Shown here: one piece after another, positions 46,905 to 61,110 of the stretch
How the letters are laid out: each line of letters opens with the position of its first letter
How positions within the stretch are numbered: the first letter of the stretch is position 1
NCBI GenBank assembly: GCA_020284085.1
Contig: JACEVL010000029.1
Span: 948,848 to 1,012,847 of the forward strand
Origin: Aporrectodea caliginosa
Taxonomy: Eukaryota > Annelida > Clitellata > Crassiclitellata > Lumbricidae
Direction of reading: 5' to 3'
DNA length: 64,000 nucleotides
Position numbers and translations under genes: made by a program
The notes under the pieces: generated by a model
Databases searched by the model: none
The model's input: only the letters and a program-made list of their open reading frames with translations
Told to the model about the DNA's origin: nothing

Positions 46905-48037
46905 CCTATGTATATATTATATATCTTCATAAGGCACCTGCCTTCATGCCTCAGTTGACGCGCGTGCCGTCATTAAATTATTCGTCTGAGCCCCATTTAT
47001 TTTGTTGATCGTGAACGAGTGTCAGCAGTATACTGCCTTAATATTTTTAACCAGTTAAAGAATGGCTTATTATCAAATGGTACGAGTTCAATAAATACTT
47101 TTGAAAGCCAAAACTTAAAGTATATTCTTATTTGAAAGCTGAGTATGAGTTTCCTTAGTCTTCTAATGCGTCTGTCGATGGCTGCATGGATCAGTTGGAC
47201 GGTCGGGTAGGTTAGAGGGATGGGGTGGGGTGGTGGTGGTGGGGGATGAGCGAGACCATTAAAGACTCGCTTCATGCACCGATGGACGGAGAGAAGCGCA
47301 GTGAATAAATGTCGCTGGTCTCGTGCCTCGTCGATAAATTATGACATTCGTGTGGCGATGACGTTCCATGACTTTTTAAATTCGAACTCAATAAATAGGC
47401 CGACGTATGGGACTTGTGACTTAGAGGACTTAGAGATGTGTTTAGATGATTGGTCGATGCAAATAGGCATACATGTACGTCCATCAACGAGTGATGTCGT
47501 CCAAGTCAACTGGCGTTTGCCACATGTAGGCCTATATAATCTTTTGTATTGTCAAATCATTGACTGAAATATGTTCGGAGATTTCTGCTTCACCTGCGCC
47601 CTATGTCCAACGCAGCTAGAGCCTAATGAATATATTGACCACACACTGGGCGGGAAGATCAGGCTGGAAGATCAGTCAGACAACGAGGGAGAAGACTGGC
47701 CAACATCCCTCACTATCTGAGACTGCTATAAGGAAAGCGCAGTCACGGACACATCACACCTCTATACTCTATAGGGATTGGTTTTCTTCTTCAACTTCAA
47801 ACGGTCTGCAAATTTACTCTGCTCTAGAGTAACGAAGCGGAGAGCAAACGAACATTGACATTCGCACATCTAACTTGACCTCTGGTAGTAGACTGTAGAC
47901 CTATACGGCTGCATAATTAATTAATCATCAAACAACAGTAAATAAGAAGCAGCTCTTGATTTAGCCGATGATTGTGCACCTACATATACTTAACTAACAT
48001 TACTTAACCTTACTTTACCTCACCTTACATTGTACTA
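45906..48037. other. Intergenic; no gene recognised
   Basis: A moderately GC-rich stretch (46000-46450) has overlapping short frames on both strands but nothing recognisable. A (TA)n run lies at 46872-46902. The remainder is unremarkable. Confidence 0.4.
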
Positions 48038-48278
48038 CCTATTGTATTGTATTTGTATTTGAACACTTGTTGTAGCGCCCCTTCAAGATTTCTACTCAGA
48101 GGCGCTCCCGACTACAGCGCGGACACTGAATCGGAGTTTCACGCCGAAGCGCATGAGCAATTGCGAGTGAAGGACTTGCCCAGGGTCCCTACGCGGAGGC
48201 GGCTTTGAGGTAGATTCGAACCCGCAACCCTCCAGCTGCAAGGCACCGAACATACCCCTACACCACCGCGCCCCAGTT
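48038..48278 (-). mobile_element. Full-length tRNA-derived SINE
   Basis: Read on the minus strand: a tRNA-like head from 48278 has A-box-like GGTGGTGTAGGGGTATG and B-box GGGTTCGAATC. A body of about 120 bp follows, then GAGCGCCTCTGAG, GGGGCGCTACAACAAG and a tail of CAAATACAATACAAT. The 3' hairpin and short-repeat tail recur at 8.2, 14.4, 22.55, 50.2 and 62.7 kb. It is not a functional tRNA gene because the head lacks a clear cloverleaf. Confidence 0.75.
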
Positions 48279-48440
48279 GTGTTGTGCTATATTGTATTGT
48301 ACTCCACGTTTATAATGCGACCGAGCCACCCGCAGTAAAGATCCGAGAAATTAATCTCTGATAAACCGACCGACCGGGAATCAAACCCGGGCCGCCGGCG
48401 TGACGAGCGGGCTACCAACCCACTCGGCCACTCAGGACCC
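48279..48440 (-). mobile_element. Second tRNA-derived SINE, adjacent and in the same orientation
   Basis: On the minus strand it starts with a tRNA-like head containing TGGCCGAGTGG, a perfect A box, and GGGTTTGATTCCC, a near-perfect B box. A short body follows, then an (ACAAT)-type tail that abuts the head of the neighbouring SINE. The A box resembles that of tRNA-Leu/Ser, but I could not fold a complete tRNA with confidence. Confidence 0.7.
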
Positions 48441-50129
48441 CTAACCTGATTGTATCTTGCTTAATACCCTACTTGTCCTCACTGTACTTTGACATACCTC
48501 GACTACCTTATGCTATATTGCCCTGCTTTACTTTTTAATCAGCATCTTTCATGATCTTTGCTACATGTCATGTATCGTCAATTACGAGATTAAATGATTT
48601 TTTTATTTAAGAATCAAATCTAAATTTAGGAGCTAAATAAAATGTTCTTTAGGTTTATGTTATAATAATTTAACACAAACCTTTATTGGGGGTATATGCC
48701 GTTGCATTTATGGATAATAATTTAGTATAATACATTCCTCTTTGAGTGGAAAATGTATAATAGGGATAATATGCATGTTATGGTGGGAAGCCGAGATCTG
48801 GGGCTTCGGCCCATTGAGCCCCATAGTTGCTGTCACTACTGCCATAAGTCATAAATCTATGGTTACAGGTCGACCGAATCTTCCTCATGCTTTGTAATAT
48901 TCATGCTAGACTTGAAATTATAATTCAACGCATTCAGCTGATGTCATAGAAAGCAATTAAAACGTTGTTGGTCTGGTGGCAACTTTTAAGTTGTTTATCT
49001 GACAGACATAGATGAGTTCAAACCTAGCACGAGACCAAGTAACGGATAAATGCCAAATCGGTCTGATGATATCAGTCTAATGGGTGCTCGACCGTCTAAA
49101 GAAAGTCGGTTCGTATACGGATACACTGAATTGCTGACCTGGTGGGACACTGCTGACGAATAAAGATCGTGACATAAAGTCAAGTGACACTTGGACAGTT
49201 TGCCATTAATCTTGGCGTTGTTCACTTAGAGCCTCGGGTCACCTGTGATGTACGGTCACCAGTCGTCTATAGATTGCGTCGTGCCTATAGTTAACTGATG
49301 AGGCCTATAAACAGTCCGTAGGTATAGACTTCTTTACAATAGCCCTATAAAAGAGCTCCAAGTCGAGATCTTATCACGCCATTTTTAAACGGGCATCTAT
49401 ACGGCCACCGAGTGATACAAATGTGACATGCATAGAGAGAGTAGACCCACCCGAGATACGTGATCCGCCCTGACTCGGAACGTTCCCGGTGTTTCCTGAA
49501 GACTTATCTCCCCGGAGTGTCGTTAGGATGGAAACGTCGCTTACGTAGACGGTAATGAGGGAAGGGTGCCTAAGGTGGGAAGGCGTGGTACCATTGGCAA
49601 CCCGTTCAATGACCTACCGGTTCTCGAAGAGGAAAGCTACTCCTTGGAGGCAATTTTGAAACATATGGGCGATCGATGAGGTAGACATCGCTGACAGCAG
49701 AAAACGGAAATGAATTATGCGAGAATTGAGACAAGAGTGGATGGCCTTCCGGCTGAAGGAGAGTTAGGGGAAAATGAAGCGAAGAATGAGGGCGTCTTGA
49801 TGCAGTATATGATGGTGTGGGTGACACGTCTACTAAATGATGGACTAGACTTGGGACCGACCGGTAATTTGATGGATGTGTCCCATGGGATAGACTTTAG
49901 ACCCAGTAAGGAATCATAGGTAATGGTTAAGCAGTGACACTGTGTTGGACTGAACTTGTAAAGTAATGCAAGCAGGTAATAAAACAATTGATAACAAAAT
50001 CATCGCCTGCATTGGACTCGACAAGCAAAAGCAGTAGCAAGACGACATGTAATTGTCCTTTTTAATTTTATAAGTTAAACGAATTGCAGGAATTTACAGG
50101 TATACACTTCAGCCGTGAGCGGTAATTAA

Positions 50130-50225
50130 TTGTATCTATCAATTTATTGTATTGTATTGTATTGTATTGTATCTATCAATTTATATAGCGCCTCTCGCAG
50201 TGCACACCAATCAGAGGCGCTCAAT
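50130..50225 (-). repeat. SINE 3' end (truncated)
   Basis: A (TATTG)n tail followed by CTATCAATTTATATAGCGCC and GCAGTGCACACCAATCAGAG. The 62.68-62.74 kb copy is its near-exact reverse complement, so the two are recent copies of the same subfamily in opposite orientation. Confidence 0.75.
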
Positions 50226-53200
50226 TAATGAGCATTAAGTAATGAAAGCATAATTATAAATAGGCTACTTAAATAACAAACGTGTCTTATTAGTTAAAGT
50301 TTCATTCATTGCCAATTAAGACTTAAGCAATTAAAGCGAAGCCACACAATCGGACTTATGGTGTATTTGCTCCGGAAATGCAAACAGCCATAGAACCTAA
50401 GCATTCCAGAATTTAAGACATCGAACAATGCAGATGCGTAAGACGGTTGCAGATTAGCGCCTTAGAGGGTGTTATTCATTTATTCATTCATTCATTCATT
50501 CATTCATTCAGTGAATTTATATAGCTCCTAGCCGATTCCCCGGCGAAAAATCCGCTATAGTTCCTCTTTTGATAAGCGCGCGCTACCGTTGGCCTACTTT
50601 TGGTTTGGGTTTTTAATCCCGCATGAGTCCGACCTTCTGGGACAAACTTTCTCTGAAAATTGGAAATCTTTTCTCTACAAAGAGCTCAAGAAATATGTAT
50701 GTACATGGACATTTTTGCATAGCACCTTTAGCAACATCTACCAGGCGTTTGTGTAGGCTCAGAAATATGCCTACAACACAGCTTGCACATTTATTTGGTG
50801 ATGAGTTAGACACGACAGTCGTCTTCTGTTATTACTTATTGGAATTGTTGTAACCATTTATGGCCTACATAGAAATGTCTGGCATATACCGTGCACGCTG
50901 TATGTCTTCCTCCACAGACCCGATGTGACATTGTCGAAGAGATGTCGTTCTTCTGCCATCTACACGTGAGGCCTGATTGGTGTTGGGCTTCGTGTATTGC
51001 GAGCCTCGTCGTCTGTCGTCACTCATCATCTTCGACGCTACGTAGTACAAGGACTCTGAAGTCTGAACACGGTTTTTATAATCTGCTGTGGATGAGAAAC
51101 CATCGGATGGATTCGGCGTGTCTGCGGGTGATCGCCGGTGGTGACTCAGCGCTCGTGAATATGCTGGTGCCCTGCGCTTAGATTTAGTGTAGCGCTATTG
51201 CTTTTTGGATTTTACGATTACTATGATTACTATACGATTAGGACTCGTCTAATTATCTGAGCACTGCTTGCTTAATGATAAACCTTTTGTTCTTAACGAT
51301 TTCACACCAGTAAGGCTGGCGAAAGCAGAACCTCTGTGAGGCACTCAAAATGCGCTACAGTAAGCGTCTAGATACTGGCCACGTGTGTCTATGAACGGTT
51401 CTCGGAGTGTGCATGCATGATCACAATGGCCGCCTGCATGCACAGGCCAGAAGTCACTCAGATCGACCTGAAAGATTTAGAAACAAAATTATCTTCTCAA
51501 GTTAAGCAGCATCACTCTGTCCTTTCTCTTCTCAGTCGATTTCAGCCATGCAGAGTAATTGATATGGCGGCATTAGAAGTCAACAGTCCATTGAACGAAT
51601 CCTCATTAACATTACAACCCTGCAATTATGTAAACCATTTCTTTTGTACACGCGTTCATTTGCAATCATTTACGGCCATACATCGGCCCATGTCAGATAT
51701 ATTTGTGGCTCTTCGCCGATAATTATTCGAGTCATTCTGAGACGCCTTTAGAACAGGTTAATGATGGAAGCTAGAAAATTGAAACGTTACCTGTGCGTAA
51801 ACCCCTTCTTTCTTTGACGGGCATTATTTTGGACTGATGGGTATACCGCAGGTGGAGCAAATTTGGGTTCATTACGCTCCGCACGAAGCCATTACGAAGT
51901 GCCCTTCGTAGATGCCCGGGGCCCTGGACCACGCATGGGGCCTTAGCCGCGCGTGCACGGGGCAGTCGTCGTAGTTGAAAGCGATCTTTTAGCACGCTTC
52001 TTCGCATAGAAAAGACGGAGCGGAGGAGCTCGTGAAACTTGAATGGGTGGCCACGTGGCCGAATTCAATGCTGCGCACAGACTGGATAATAAATAGCGCG
52101 CGGACGGGGTGTATATAGGCCGATATAAGGAGAATAAAACAACGACGGGACTAGAGTGCATATATGGAGGTTAATGATGGATGCTATGTACACACGCGGC
52201 CCTCTATACAAATTTCGTAAAAAAGATAAGGGGCGGCGCGCGGCTGTTATTTATGGCTGGAGGCAAAATTCAAAGGAGACAAAAGTTCACTTTTCAATAG
52301 GAAACCGCTGACTCGGAAGAAGAAATGGTGTCTTTAATGTCTGATCAATTAAAATCCGGTCCATTATTTTCATCTGTCTTCTAATATATATGCTCCTCTG
52401 TACATCTATTCATTCTACGTATGTATAGCTGTTTCTGAGTCTGTCTCTGTTCGTCTCGCTTTCGTATACATAGAACTTCCTCTCTTTGTTTCGTTAAGCA
52501 TATATATGTTCGTTGCTTTTCCATTCCTTTCTCTGTTCTATATAGGCTATACTCTGTTGCTCGGGTTTCTTCTCAATTTAATTCACTCTATTTCACTTTG
52601 CTGTTCCATTACGTGCCTATATTCTTTCACTCCATGTTTAATTGCGACTGTGTTGTTCTGTGCTAAATGTTGATGAAGTCTTAGTCTAACTATGTCATTC
52701 ACATTTCTTCACGCTCCTATGTGTGTATGTATATAAAGGGACTTCTGTAAAAAAGATATGGATGTAGAAAAGGCATGGATGTATAGGAGGGATCTGAACA
52801 GGTGAATCTTAACATAGAAGAAGTTACTTGAGCAGAATTTAAAGAGGCAGCTGGATGGAAGATTGTTCCAAAGAGATGAACCAACGCATCACATGACACG
52901 GTGCACTTGTGTTGACGTACCTTTATGCGTATACCGAGGGACCAGAAGATCTCCACGAGCGGAAAAAGAAGTGACCGGCGACTTCACTGAGCTGACACCG
53001 GCACAAACAGCTCTCTCATGTGTGATGCATGCAGCAAAGCCAAACAACGAAGCTTTTTATACCGCCCTGCTCCAATTTTGTCAGTTTCATATATGTTTAT
53101 ACCTATCTGACTCTTTATTAGCTGCATATCTCTGATTATCTCATATCTATTAGTCAAATATAATACATATTTTAGGCTATAACCTATAAAATGGAAATAA

Positions 53201-56117
53201 AAAAAGTGATGCCGCACATGCGAAGTTCTTAGCAGCACACTTTATTTGACGTGTTGGCTTATACTTTTGTAATATTTTTTCCCACTGGTCTTTGCCATTC
53301 AGGTATTGTACCTTTAGTAGTTTGTACTATAGTACACCTCTCCGTATTCTTCAGTGCAGTCCCCGCATACCTCTTCGTTACAACCATGTCTAACCGGAAG
53401 CATTGGAATTTGATTCTGCTTCTATGGTTAATGTCCTTCGGGCGTTATCCTCTGCTCTGTACTCTTCCAACTCTAAGCCTCGATCTCCTGTTTCTTCATC
53501 TAAGCCTCGTCTGCCTAGAGGTGGATATTAATAAATAGATCCACCTTTAGACACGCCAGGGTGAACTGCAGGGTATATGGATGCCTATATATATGCATGT
53601 AGTGCGTAATTACTCAAGCGTGATATGCATCTGTAATGAGGAGAGGGGAAGGGGAGGCACGCGCCTCCTCAAGGCAGCTTACCCTAAGACGACACGGACG
53701 AGCGAACTTCTTCTCTCGGTTACCCCTCACTGCACAAAAGCCGCTGACCAAAAAGACTTAGTCGTATTTCATAGCGAGAGTCCATGGATTCGGATCAGGT
53801 ATCCCTAAAATAGCGACGGACGCATGCAACCATCTCGTCTTAAAAGAAACATCGCCAGTCTCAGCCGCCTCGCTCTTTAATCATCGCCTTCCCGAGCCCA
53901 GCGAGAGCGCGAAGAAAAACCCCTCGTTCGCTTAACCCGTAACGAATTTAGAATGCCCTGTAATTAGTTCTTACGGCCATTGACGACTCCATTGTGCCGA
54001 CGGGTGTAGATGTCTATCTCAGCCGCGAATTTCACCCACTCCTATAAGGACGAAGCGCTATTCTCTAATGATGGGCGATCCATGCACTCTTCCCTTAAGC
54101 AACTAACGCTCCCGCTTCTGTATCGGATTTCGCCAACCTATTTCCGAAGGCTCACTCCGATCACAGGGCTTCAAAGAAACAGATACACATGAGAGCACGA
54201 CCTTACAGTTGCGAATCCTATATTATAGGTGATAGTAGATCACCCATAAAATTAAGGCCGTATACTGGATCTACTAATTATTAAGACGAAGAAAAGTGTA
54301 TCCTCTAATGCATGTCAGACTAGCTGTATGTGATTTGTCAAGTACTACTGATAATGCAAGAAAGTGGTTCGTTGCATACAGTGCAATCATTTAATGTTGC
54401 TCTAAATCTAAAAGGGCATTTGGATAGCGTATACATATAAGAGCATGGATATCAGTTAGATTGTGAATTCATTTACTGATAAATGTGCGGTACCGTACTG
54501 GTCGAAACCTCTTGAATGTAAACCAGACTAAGTCGTTTAAGTATAAAGTATACTATGGACCTATGGTAGCTTTCAACTTCTACTATGTTCAGGTATTTGA
54601 TGTCATATCACTACGATATTTTACCTATGCACAGTCTGGAAAGAACTATAGAGCGCCAGTATCTTAATGCATCAGACATCTAGAGTTGGTCTGCAACACA
54701 GCAGATCACGAATCACACTTTCTCCCAGAACTAGTCGAAATTCACCAGGCAAAGAGACCAGAAGACGGATTACGGAAGAAAATCGATCGGATAAACACTA
54801 AATTTTGCATAGACCTGAACAATATCACAGAACTTGCAAAGTAGAAAAGGAAGACGGTCAATGAATTATTAAAATATTGATGTGCTCTTGACCATTTTTA
54901 ATTTGCGTTGATTTTGTTTGTGAGGCCGGTTAGAATAGATTTAACTGCACCGGGTCGTCTAACAGCAAGGCCATTTTTTTTAGTTGATAATTTACAAGAT
55001 ATTATATGAGTCACATGATGTCGCATGATTCTCGTAGGTGAAACTGAAGAGACTTGCAATAACTGAACCGAACAGACTCATAGAACGACATGAAATGAAA
55101 CATGAACGCAATGACCCCGTGCTACTGATAGCCGAATTGAAGTCAGTCGATGGAAATAGGCAGTTGTTGGTCGCGTTACCAAAAGAAGGAAATTGTGTTT
55201 TTAGACGGATTTAGAAGAAACTGAAAATGTCTTTATCAAGCTTATTGAATGCCATTCAAGATTGCACATCTTATAAAAGCGACGCAACAAATTGGACGCG
55301 AAACTGTTTGAAAGAAATCAGAAGCTGAATGTCTTCAGAGATTAGATGAAAATTTAATGATATATAGGTCGGCAAGAAGTGCCTTTAGTGGAGTGACACT
55401 AAGGGTAAATAAGAAAGAAGGTGACAACAGAGCCTTATGGTACACCGTAGCTTGGAAAACCGGTGCTAAACTGAATTCCTTAAAGCGAACAAAATGAATG
55501 CTGGGACACAGGTAATTATTAGAGGTGCCCAGCTGAAGGCAGCACGCGAAGTCCAAAAAGTGTGTTCAGAACGGTAAAGGAGTATGTATGTCGTCCTTGT
55601 CAGTTACTTAAGTGACGCTTTACAAATGGCCAGATATATACATACATACATAAATAAATTAGTTATCTCATTTATCTATGTCTGTCTCCTGTCTAGCTGT
55701 CTTTCTATCAAACGATAGGCGACAAGGTCGCACTATACTACTATGAATGTATACGAATTAACGTTTTATGCATCTATGTGTGTGTGGGCTAATATTTATG
55801 TTAAACACGTCATTCTCCATCGTATTCACCCGATGAACAGAAGTGAACATGATCCTGGCAGTCGACACGCCCTGAAAAACAGTGTTAAAGGTTCTTTGCA
55901 AGACAAATTATTATCAGAAAATGGAATTGAGCATCGCCATACCGACGCTGAAGGCCCAGCGGCTCTTATTCTGTATACGCTTTTCAGGTAAAGTCAACCT
56001 AATCACATTGCAAGACTGTTACGAGTTTTGTTGACTCAAACTCCGCCTCTATTCAATTATACTGGACGGTATATCATCCTATCATCTATCTGTCAGTTCG
56101 CTCGTCTATTACCGACC

Positions 56118-56230
56118 TAGTTAGTAGGCCTATACACTGGTTAGAGTGTAGGCTGCATCCCATACTCCTCTGTGTAAGAGAGCGTGCGGATCGAGGTTCG
56201 CTTCCCAAAGGTGGTTTAATTTCAGAGATT
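56118..56230 (+). repeat. tRNA-derived SINE head
   Basis: It contains the A-box-like TACACTGGTTAGAGTG and the B-box-like GAGGTTCGCTTCCC with tRNA-like spacing, followed by GGTGGTTTAATTTCAGAG. The minus-strand copy near 7.3 kb shares the B-box core. Confidence 0.55.
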
Positions 56231-58929
56231 TAAATCTCGGGCTATATATACGGTCCGTATACACAGGGACCTTTCGTGGCGTGGCGCCTATTCAAACGGG
56301 CATCGATGGTGATGTATCTCACCCAACCAATTCATTGAAAATGAGCAGGGTCGAGGCCGTACGGTCGCTATATAAAATCGAGTAGGCCTACATTTAAATT
56401 TATTCGAATCCGCACGTGCGCCAACCCTCCCTTCCCTCTCCTATGTCCGCCCGCCTATCTCTCTGTCTCAGGCTTTTTGTCTGTTCACTGTATCTCTGCT
56501 CATCCGTCTACTTCCCGATTTGATTATTGCTGTTGTTTGCGTTGATGTAGTAAAGCTAATTATAGATGCCCACGTTTGTTTAATGCTACATTATTGTTCT
56601 CTTTTCTATTATGTGTAATCGTTACTGTATGTCACTATACGAGGTTGTTGTCCCGTAATAAACCGATTTTTATTTGATTTAGATGCTTATTTATTGTCAA
56701 CTAATATTTTTCTCTTATTCATGAATAGCTTTCGGCGAAAAGAATATTAAACGGTTCTCTTCATATCGTAGTCAGTCACTTGCAACATGCACTTGTGGAT
56801 GGGCAATTATTTTCTTTAAATGCCTAATGGGCAATTGCCAAATCTTTACAGCGGGCTACAGATCAGCAGGTCCATTGACTTAAATGATTCAGTTCTTGCG
56901 GAAACACTTTGATACAGTAGCCACCTACAATGCACTAATTGATTAACAAACTACTTTGTACCGTGACCTCAGGTGGCGTAATACTTGGAATGTACGCACA
57001 AATTAACAGTTCGGTTCACTGATAATGACAAGAACTGATATAGACTGCTATTCAAACTATGCGTTAGTCTATATATACTTCATTGCTACGCGATATGTCC
57101 ATTCACACATAACACGCCCACTTAGAGGAGTTAAGCTCTTTTTCAATGCAGACACATTTACAATCGAACGCTGTCGACGAACTGTTCCACATCAAAAGCT
57201 TTTCGGCAATGGGGCTCGCGACCATGGCGCCTTATCATGCAGAGACGGTTTTGTCGTTCGCTCGAAAGAATTCACCCGTTTGCACCTCAGTTATCGGTAT
57301 TCGTCTACGAGTGTGGCATGTAAAAACAGACAGTCAACACACGCTGAAATGCCTCAGCTGATCCGCTCAGGCGACCCAAGCGTCGCGTATTATGATCTCA
57401 TTCAAACGTTTAGTCGTCCAGCCACCACCACAACCACCTGCCAAGTAGTTCGAAGGCAACAAGGCATGTCTATAGGACGGACGCGGCGCCGCCTGATTTG
57501 TAGCGAAGCCTTCGTTCTCCGCTCTGAGCACCGTTGTTTGTCAGCCACTAGACCGTTGACGGTGATTTTCAACGTAGCCGTCGTATATAGGTTTCTTTTG
57601 TGTCACGGTCGCCTGGCGTCAGGATCCTTTGTCGCTCCTCTACAAAGACCCGTCTTTGGCTCGAGGCAATTATTTCCGACTCGTGCCCATTGTCGGGTCT
57701 CGAGCCACGGCTCCTATAATAAACCGGGGGTGGGTGGGTGGTTGGGTGGTAGGCCCCGGTCGGCCAGGTCCCGGCAACCATGCGCGCGATCGCACCTGCG
57801 GAGACCGAGAGAAGGGGGCTACACCGAGGGTAAGAGACACGGCGAGTGCCCTGACCGAGACGGCACTTGGCTCTCTTCGTTCCAGAAGTTGTTGTAAGGC
57901 TATGCGGCCGCGGTTGATAGTACTCCAGAGAACGGCGACACAAAATAATCTGCCAGTAAATCGAGAAAGCCGCGTTTAGCCTGATTGTGCAGATCCATCC
58001 ATCCATTGGCTCTTGTAACGCGGCGCAGTTTATGTCGATAATGTTTGCTCTTCCACTTGAAAGTCCACTCGAAATACCCGTTCCCTAAAGACACAGAACG
58101 ATTTTACGAATGCGTTTTGTGCATGGACATGTAGGTCTTTTATTCCGCCATCAGCCCAGACAATGTCTAAAAGTAAGACATACTTTACGGATCATGTGTT
58201 TTGCAAAGAGCATTATTACCTTTGGCAATGCCATTGAGTGCGATATACACTTCATTCTCTATATACCATACGTCCATTTCTTCTGTTTCTCCTGCTTCGC
58301 TTTCTCCCGTCAGCGTTAATCAAACGTTGCAGCGCTTCAAGATTTAGCTAAGCTGTTAACATCATACTTAGCTAGATCATGACCGTATTGCATAAAAGAT
58401 CCAGGCCCAGGACAGATGCAGCCGTCAATAGCTCTAACTTGGTGTGTTATAAATAGAACTATACAAACTCCGCCACTGATCGTACTCTGTCAGTGCCAGT
58501 CCCAAGCCTGGATGAAGGAGGAGGGCGACGCTAATGGTCTTTGTTACCACACAGTGGTCGTTAAACAATAAACAAGCAAAAAAGAACGGTACATTATGCA
58601 ATGCAGTTTACGTAGTGGGTCGTGTTGTGCTGCGCATTAGGGGTCTGCGGGTATACCCGTACCCGCGGGTTTACCCGTACCCGACCCGTACCCGCGGATC
58701 GGGTACGGGTCGGGTAGGCATTTCACGGGTCGGGTCGGGTACGGGTAAGGTAATCACGGGTACGGGTATACCCGGTTTTACCCGTACCGACTTGAAGTTT
58801 CGGGGTTAACCTGTCACCGTTACATATGATATTGAATCTTGCACCGTCAACGACTTACCATGGGATAACTGGCACATCGCAAATATTAGTACCATATGCC
58901 TGCACACATGTACATATACACAATGATGT

Positions 58930-58954
58930 GCACATCTATACATATATATTTATT

Positions 58955-58987
<33 letters not shown>
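58930..58987. repeat. Microsatellite (TA)n
   Basis: TA-rich run with short interruptions. Confidence 0.85.
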
Positions 58988-58999
58988 TCTTCAGGCTTA

Positions 59000-59125
59000 A
59001 ATTAATCCCACCCAGAGGAGGGGTCAGCCACATTCATCCTTCTTCTCCATTTGTTTCTGTCTACAGTATCAATCTGAGAGACTTCAGATCTTGTTGTGCC
59101 ATTTCTCCCCATCTCTTCTTCTGCC
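59000..59125 (-). mobile_element. LINE reverse-transcriptase C-terminal scrap (antisense)
   Basis: Minus-strand frames contain pieces such as KRWGEMAQQDLKSL and ETNGEEG, which resemble the C terminus of LINE polyproteins. It is very short and broken. Confidence 0.45.
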
Positions 59126-60087
59126 GTCCCCGATATAGGCCTACACATATTGTGAGACACACACATAATATATGCTAATACATATACATATATAATTATA
59201 TATATATAGGCAACATAATATACACATACACATACATCATACATAATACATATACTCTTATAATACACATAGTGTCTGTTCGTGAACTTAGCGTTTATTA
59301 TTGGATGTCAAATTACAGTTTAATAGAGAGACTCGTTCCATTTAGCACCGCCGCAAAGCCTGTTCCACATAATTATGTCTGATCTCCTTTCAAGTCCAAC
59401 AAAAGAGGGTCGGAGGTCTCTAACGTTGAAGCCAGTGATAAGAAGAGTCTTGTTTTCTTACAACAGGTTTTTGCAGTACAAGTAGATGTATTTCAAAGTG
59501 TGTCATCCCTTAATCTGTCAGAAATGTTTAAACTTCAATTAACGACGAGTTATGCTTGGCCTGAACCCCGGGTATAAGAGCCTATTGTTCTTGTTGCTTG
59601 GCTGTATAGAATAACATGTATACCAGATGGAACTTATCAACTGACAAGTCATCACCGACCTTGGGTGGCATTGGGACATGCAGACCGTACAGGCCGGAGG
59701 GATAAGCCGATCAGTGGTATACGGCTGGCGTGGCTATGACTCCTTTATTATGCAGGAATTTATGCCGACCTAGAAACATAGTTAGGCCTACGTAGTACGT
59801 ACTAAAAGTTTTGCTGCTAGGCCTACGTCAACAATTTCTGCTTGTGCACAAAACGACACGTCGTAATTTTTAAGTTGCACGGCAATATTGTTAATTCTGT
59901 GTTTCTCACCTCAAATAATGGCGGATGATAAACTACGTCAGGTGTAAGTAAACAGTATGCTTACATTACATTTATAATTATTAGTATTAATAACGTATTC
60001 ATGACTGCCTCAGGGCTGACTTAAGGAGACTGCGCTTCTTCATCTTCCTCCTCCTCCTGCTCCTCCTTCTGTTTAGCATAGTAGTAG

Positions 60088-60260
<173 letters not shown>

Positions 60261-60344
60261 CCATCGTCATCGTCATCATCACCAGCAATTCCTGACGCCA
60301 GCCATTTGTCGGCGACGGGTGAGAATAAATGTTTTCCATTGTCC

Positions 60345-60441
60345 TGCTTCTACTCCTAGTACTACTCCTACTACTAATACTCATACTACTACTACTCCTA
60401 GTCCAACTCCTCCTTCTCCTCCTGCTCCTCCTCCTCTACTG

Positions 60442-60531
<90 letters not shown>
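60345..60531. repeat. Microsatellite (CTA)n/(CTG)n/(CTC)n
   Basis: A mixed pyrimidine-start triplet array with a pure CTG block followed by a pure CTA block. Confidence 0.9.
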
Positions 60532-60532
<1 letters not shown>

Positions 60533-61020
60533 GGGCCGGATTAACATTTTGTAGGCCTGGTTCCAAAATTGTATGGTAGGCCCCTAATACATGTTCAAAA
60601 AAGTGTTGACTAAATTTAAATGATAGAATAGATATTTATTAGTTTAAAACTGTTTGCCACGTGCTTTCAAAATAGAGAAACTGTCAACAATATCGTGGAA
60701 ATCTAGTGCTTGTATAAAATTAATTTCACAATATTCATAAGTGTTCAATTAGTCAGTCTATCTTGTCCCATCGTAGATCTTAAAGCAGTTTTGATAAGCT
60801 TTAGTTGACTGAAAGATATTTCACCGTTGCAGTTAGACACATGACGTGAAAGATATATAACAATTAAGGCCGCATTAAGGCTAGTGCAGGCCCGGATGCT
60901 GCAGTGATTCAGAGGTCGAAGTGGGAAAGAAGAGGTGCCGGCGTGGGCGTGGCGACTGGCGACGTATTTTGGCGCTCAAGTCACGGCAATCTGATAATAT
61001 TAAACAATATTAAGCAAAGA

Positions 61021-61021
61021 T

Positions 61022-61110
<89 letters not shown>
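61021..61110. repeat. Microsatellite (GA)n
   Basis: Nearly perfect GA dinucleotide run of about 90 bp. Confidence 0.92.

Larger units (their letters stand above)
48441..58629. other. Long intergenic region without a convincing gene
   Basis: It contains isolated SINE 3' ends at 50130-50225 and 50470-50560, a LINE 3' end at about 51148-51240 (GCGCTCGTGAATATGCTGG, then a GATTAC-like tail), and a SINE head at 56118-56210. A GC-richer stretch at 57.0-58.0 kb has a long open frame on the plus strand (57025-57897) that looks like chance. No family is recognisable in any frame. One short exon-like segment at 50918-50965 is discussed in the findings. Confidence 0.45.

Noticed and set aside
48365..48440. 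Functional tRNA gene (minus strand) suggested by good A and B boxes
   Set aside because: I could not pair a full acceptor stem and anticodon arm, and it continues into a SINE body and tail.
57025..57897. Longest simple open frame after the F-box gene (290 codons, plus strand)
   Set aside because: It lies in a GC-richer stretch with an equally long antisense frame. The peptide has no recognisable domain, biased Arg/Ser/Thr content and low-complexity pieces, and no duplicates or splice context support it.
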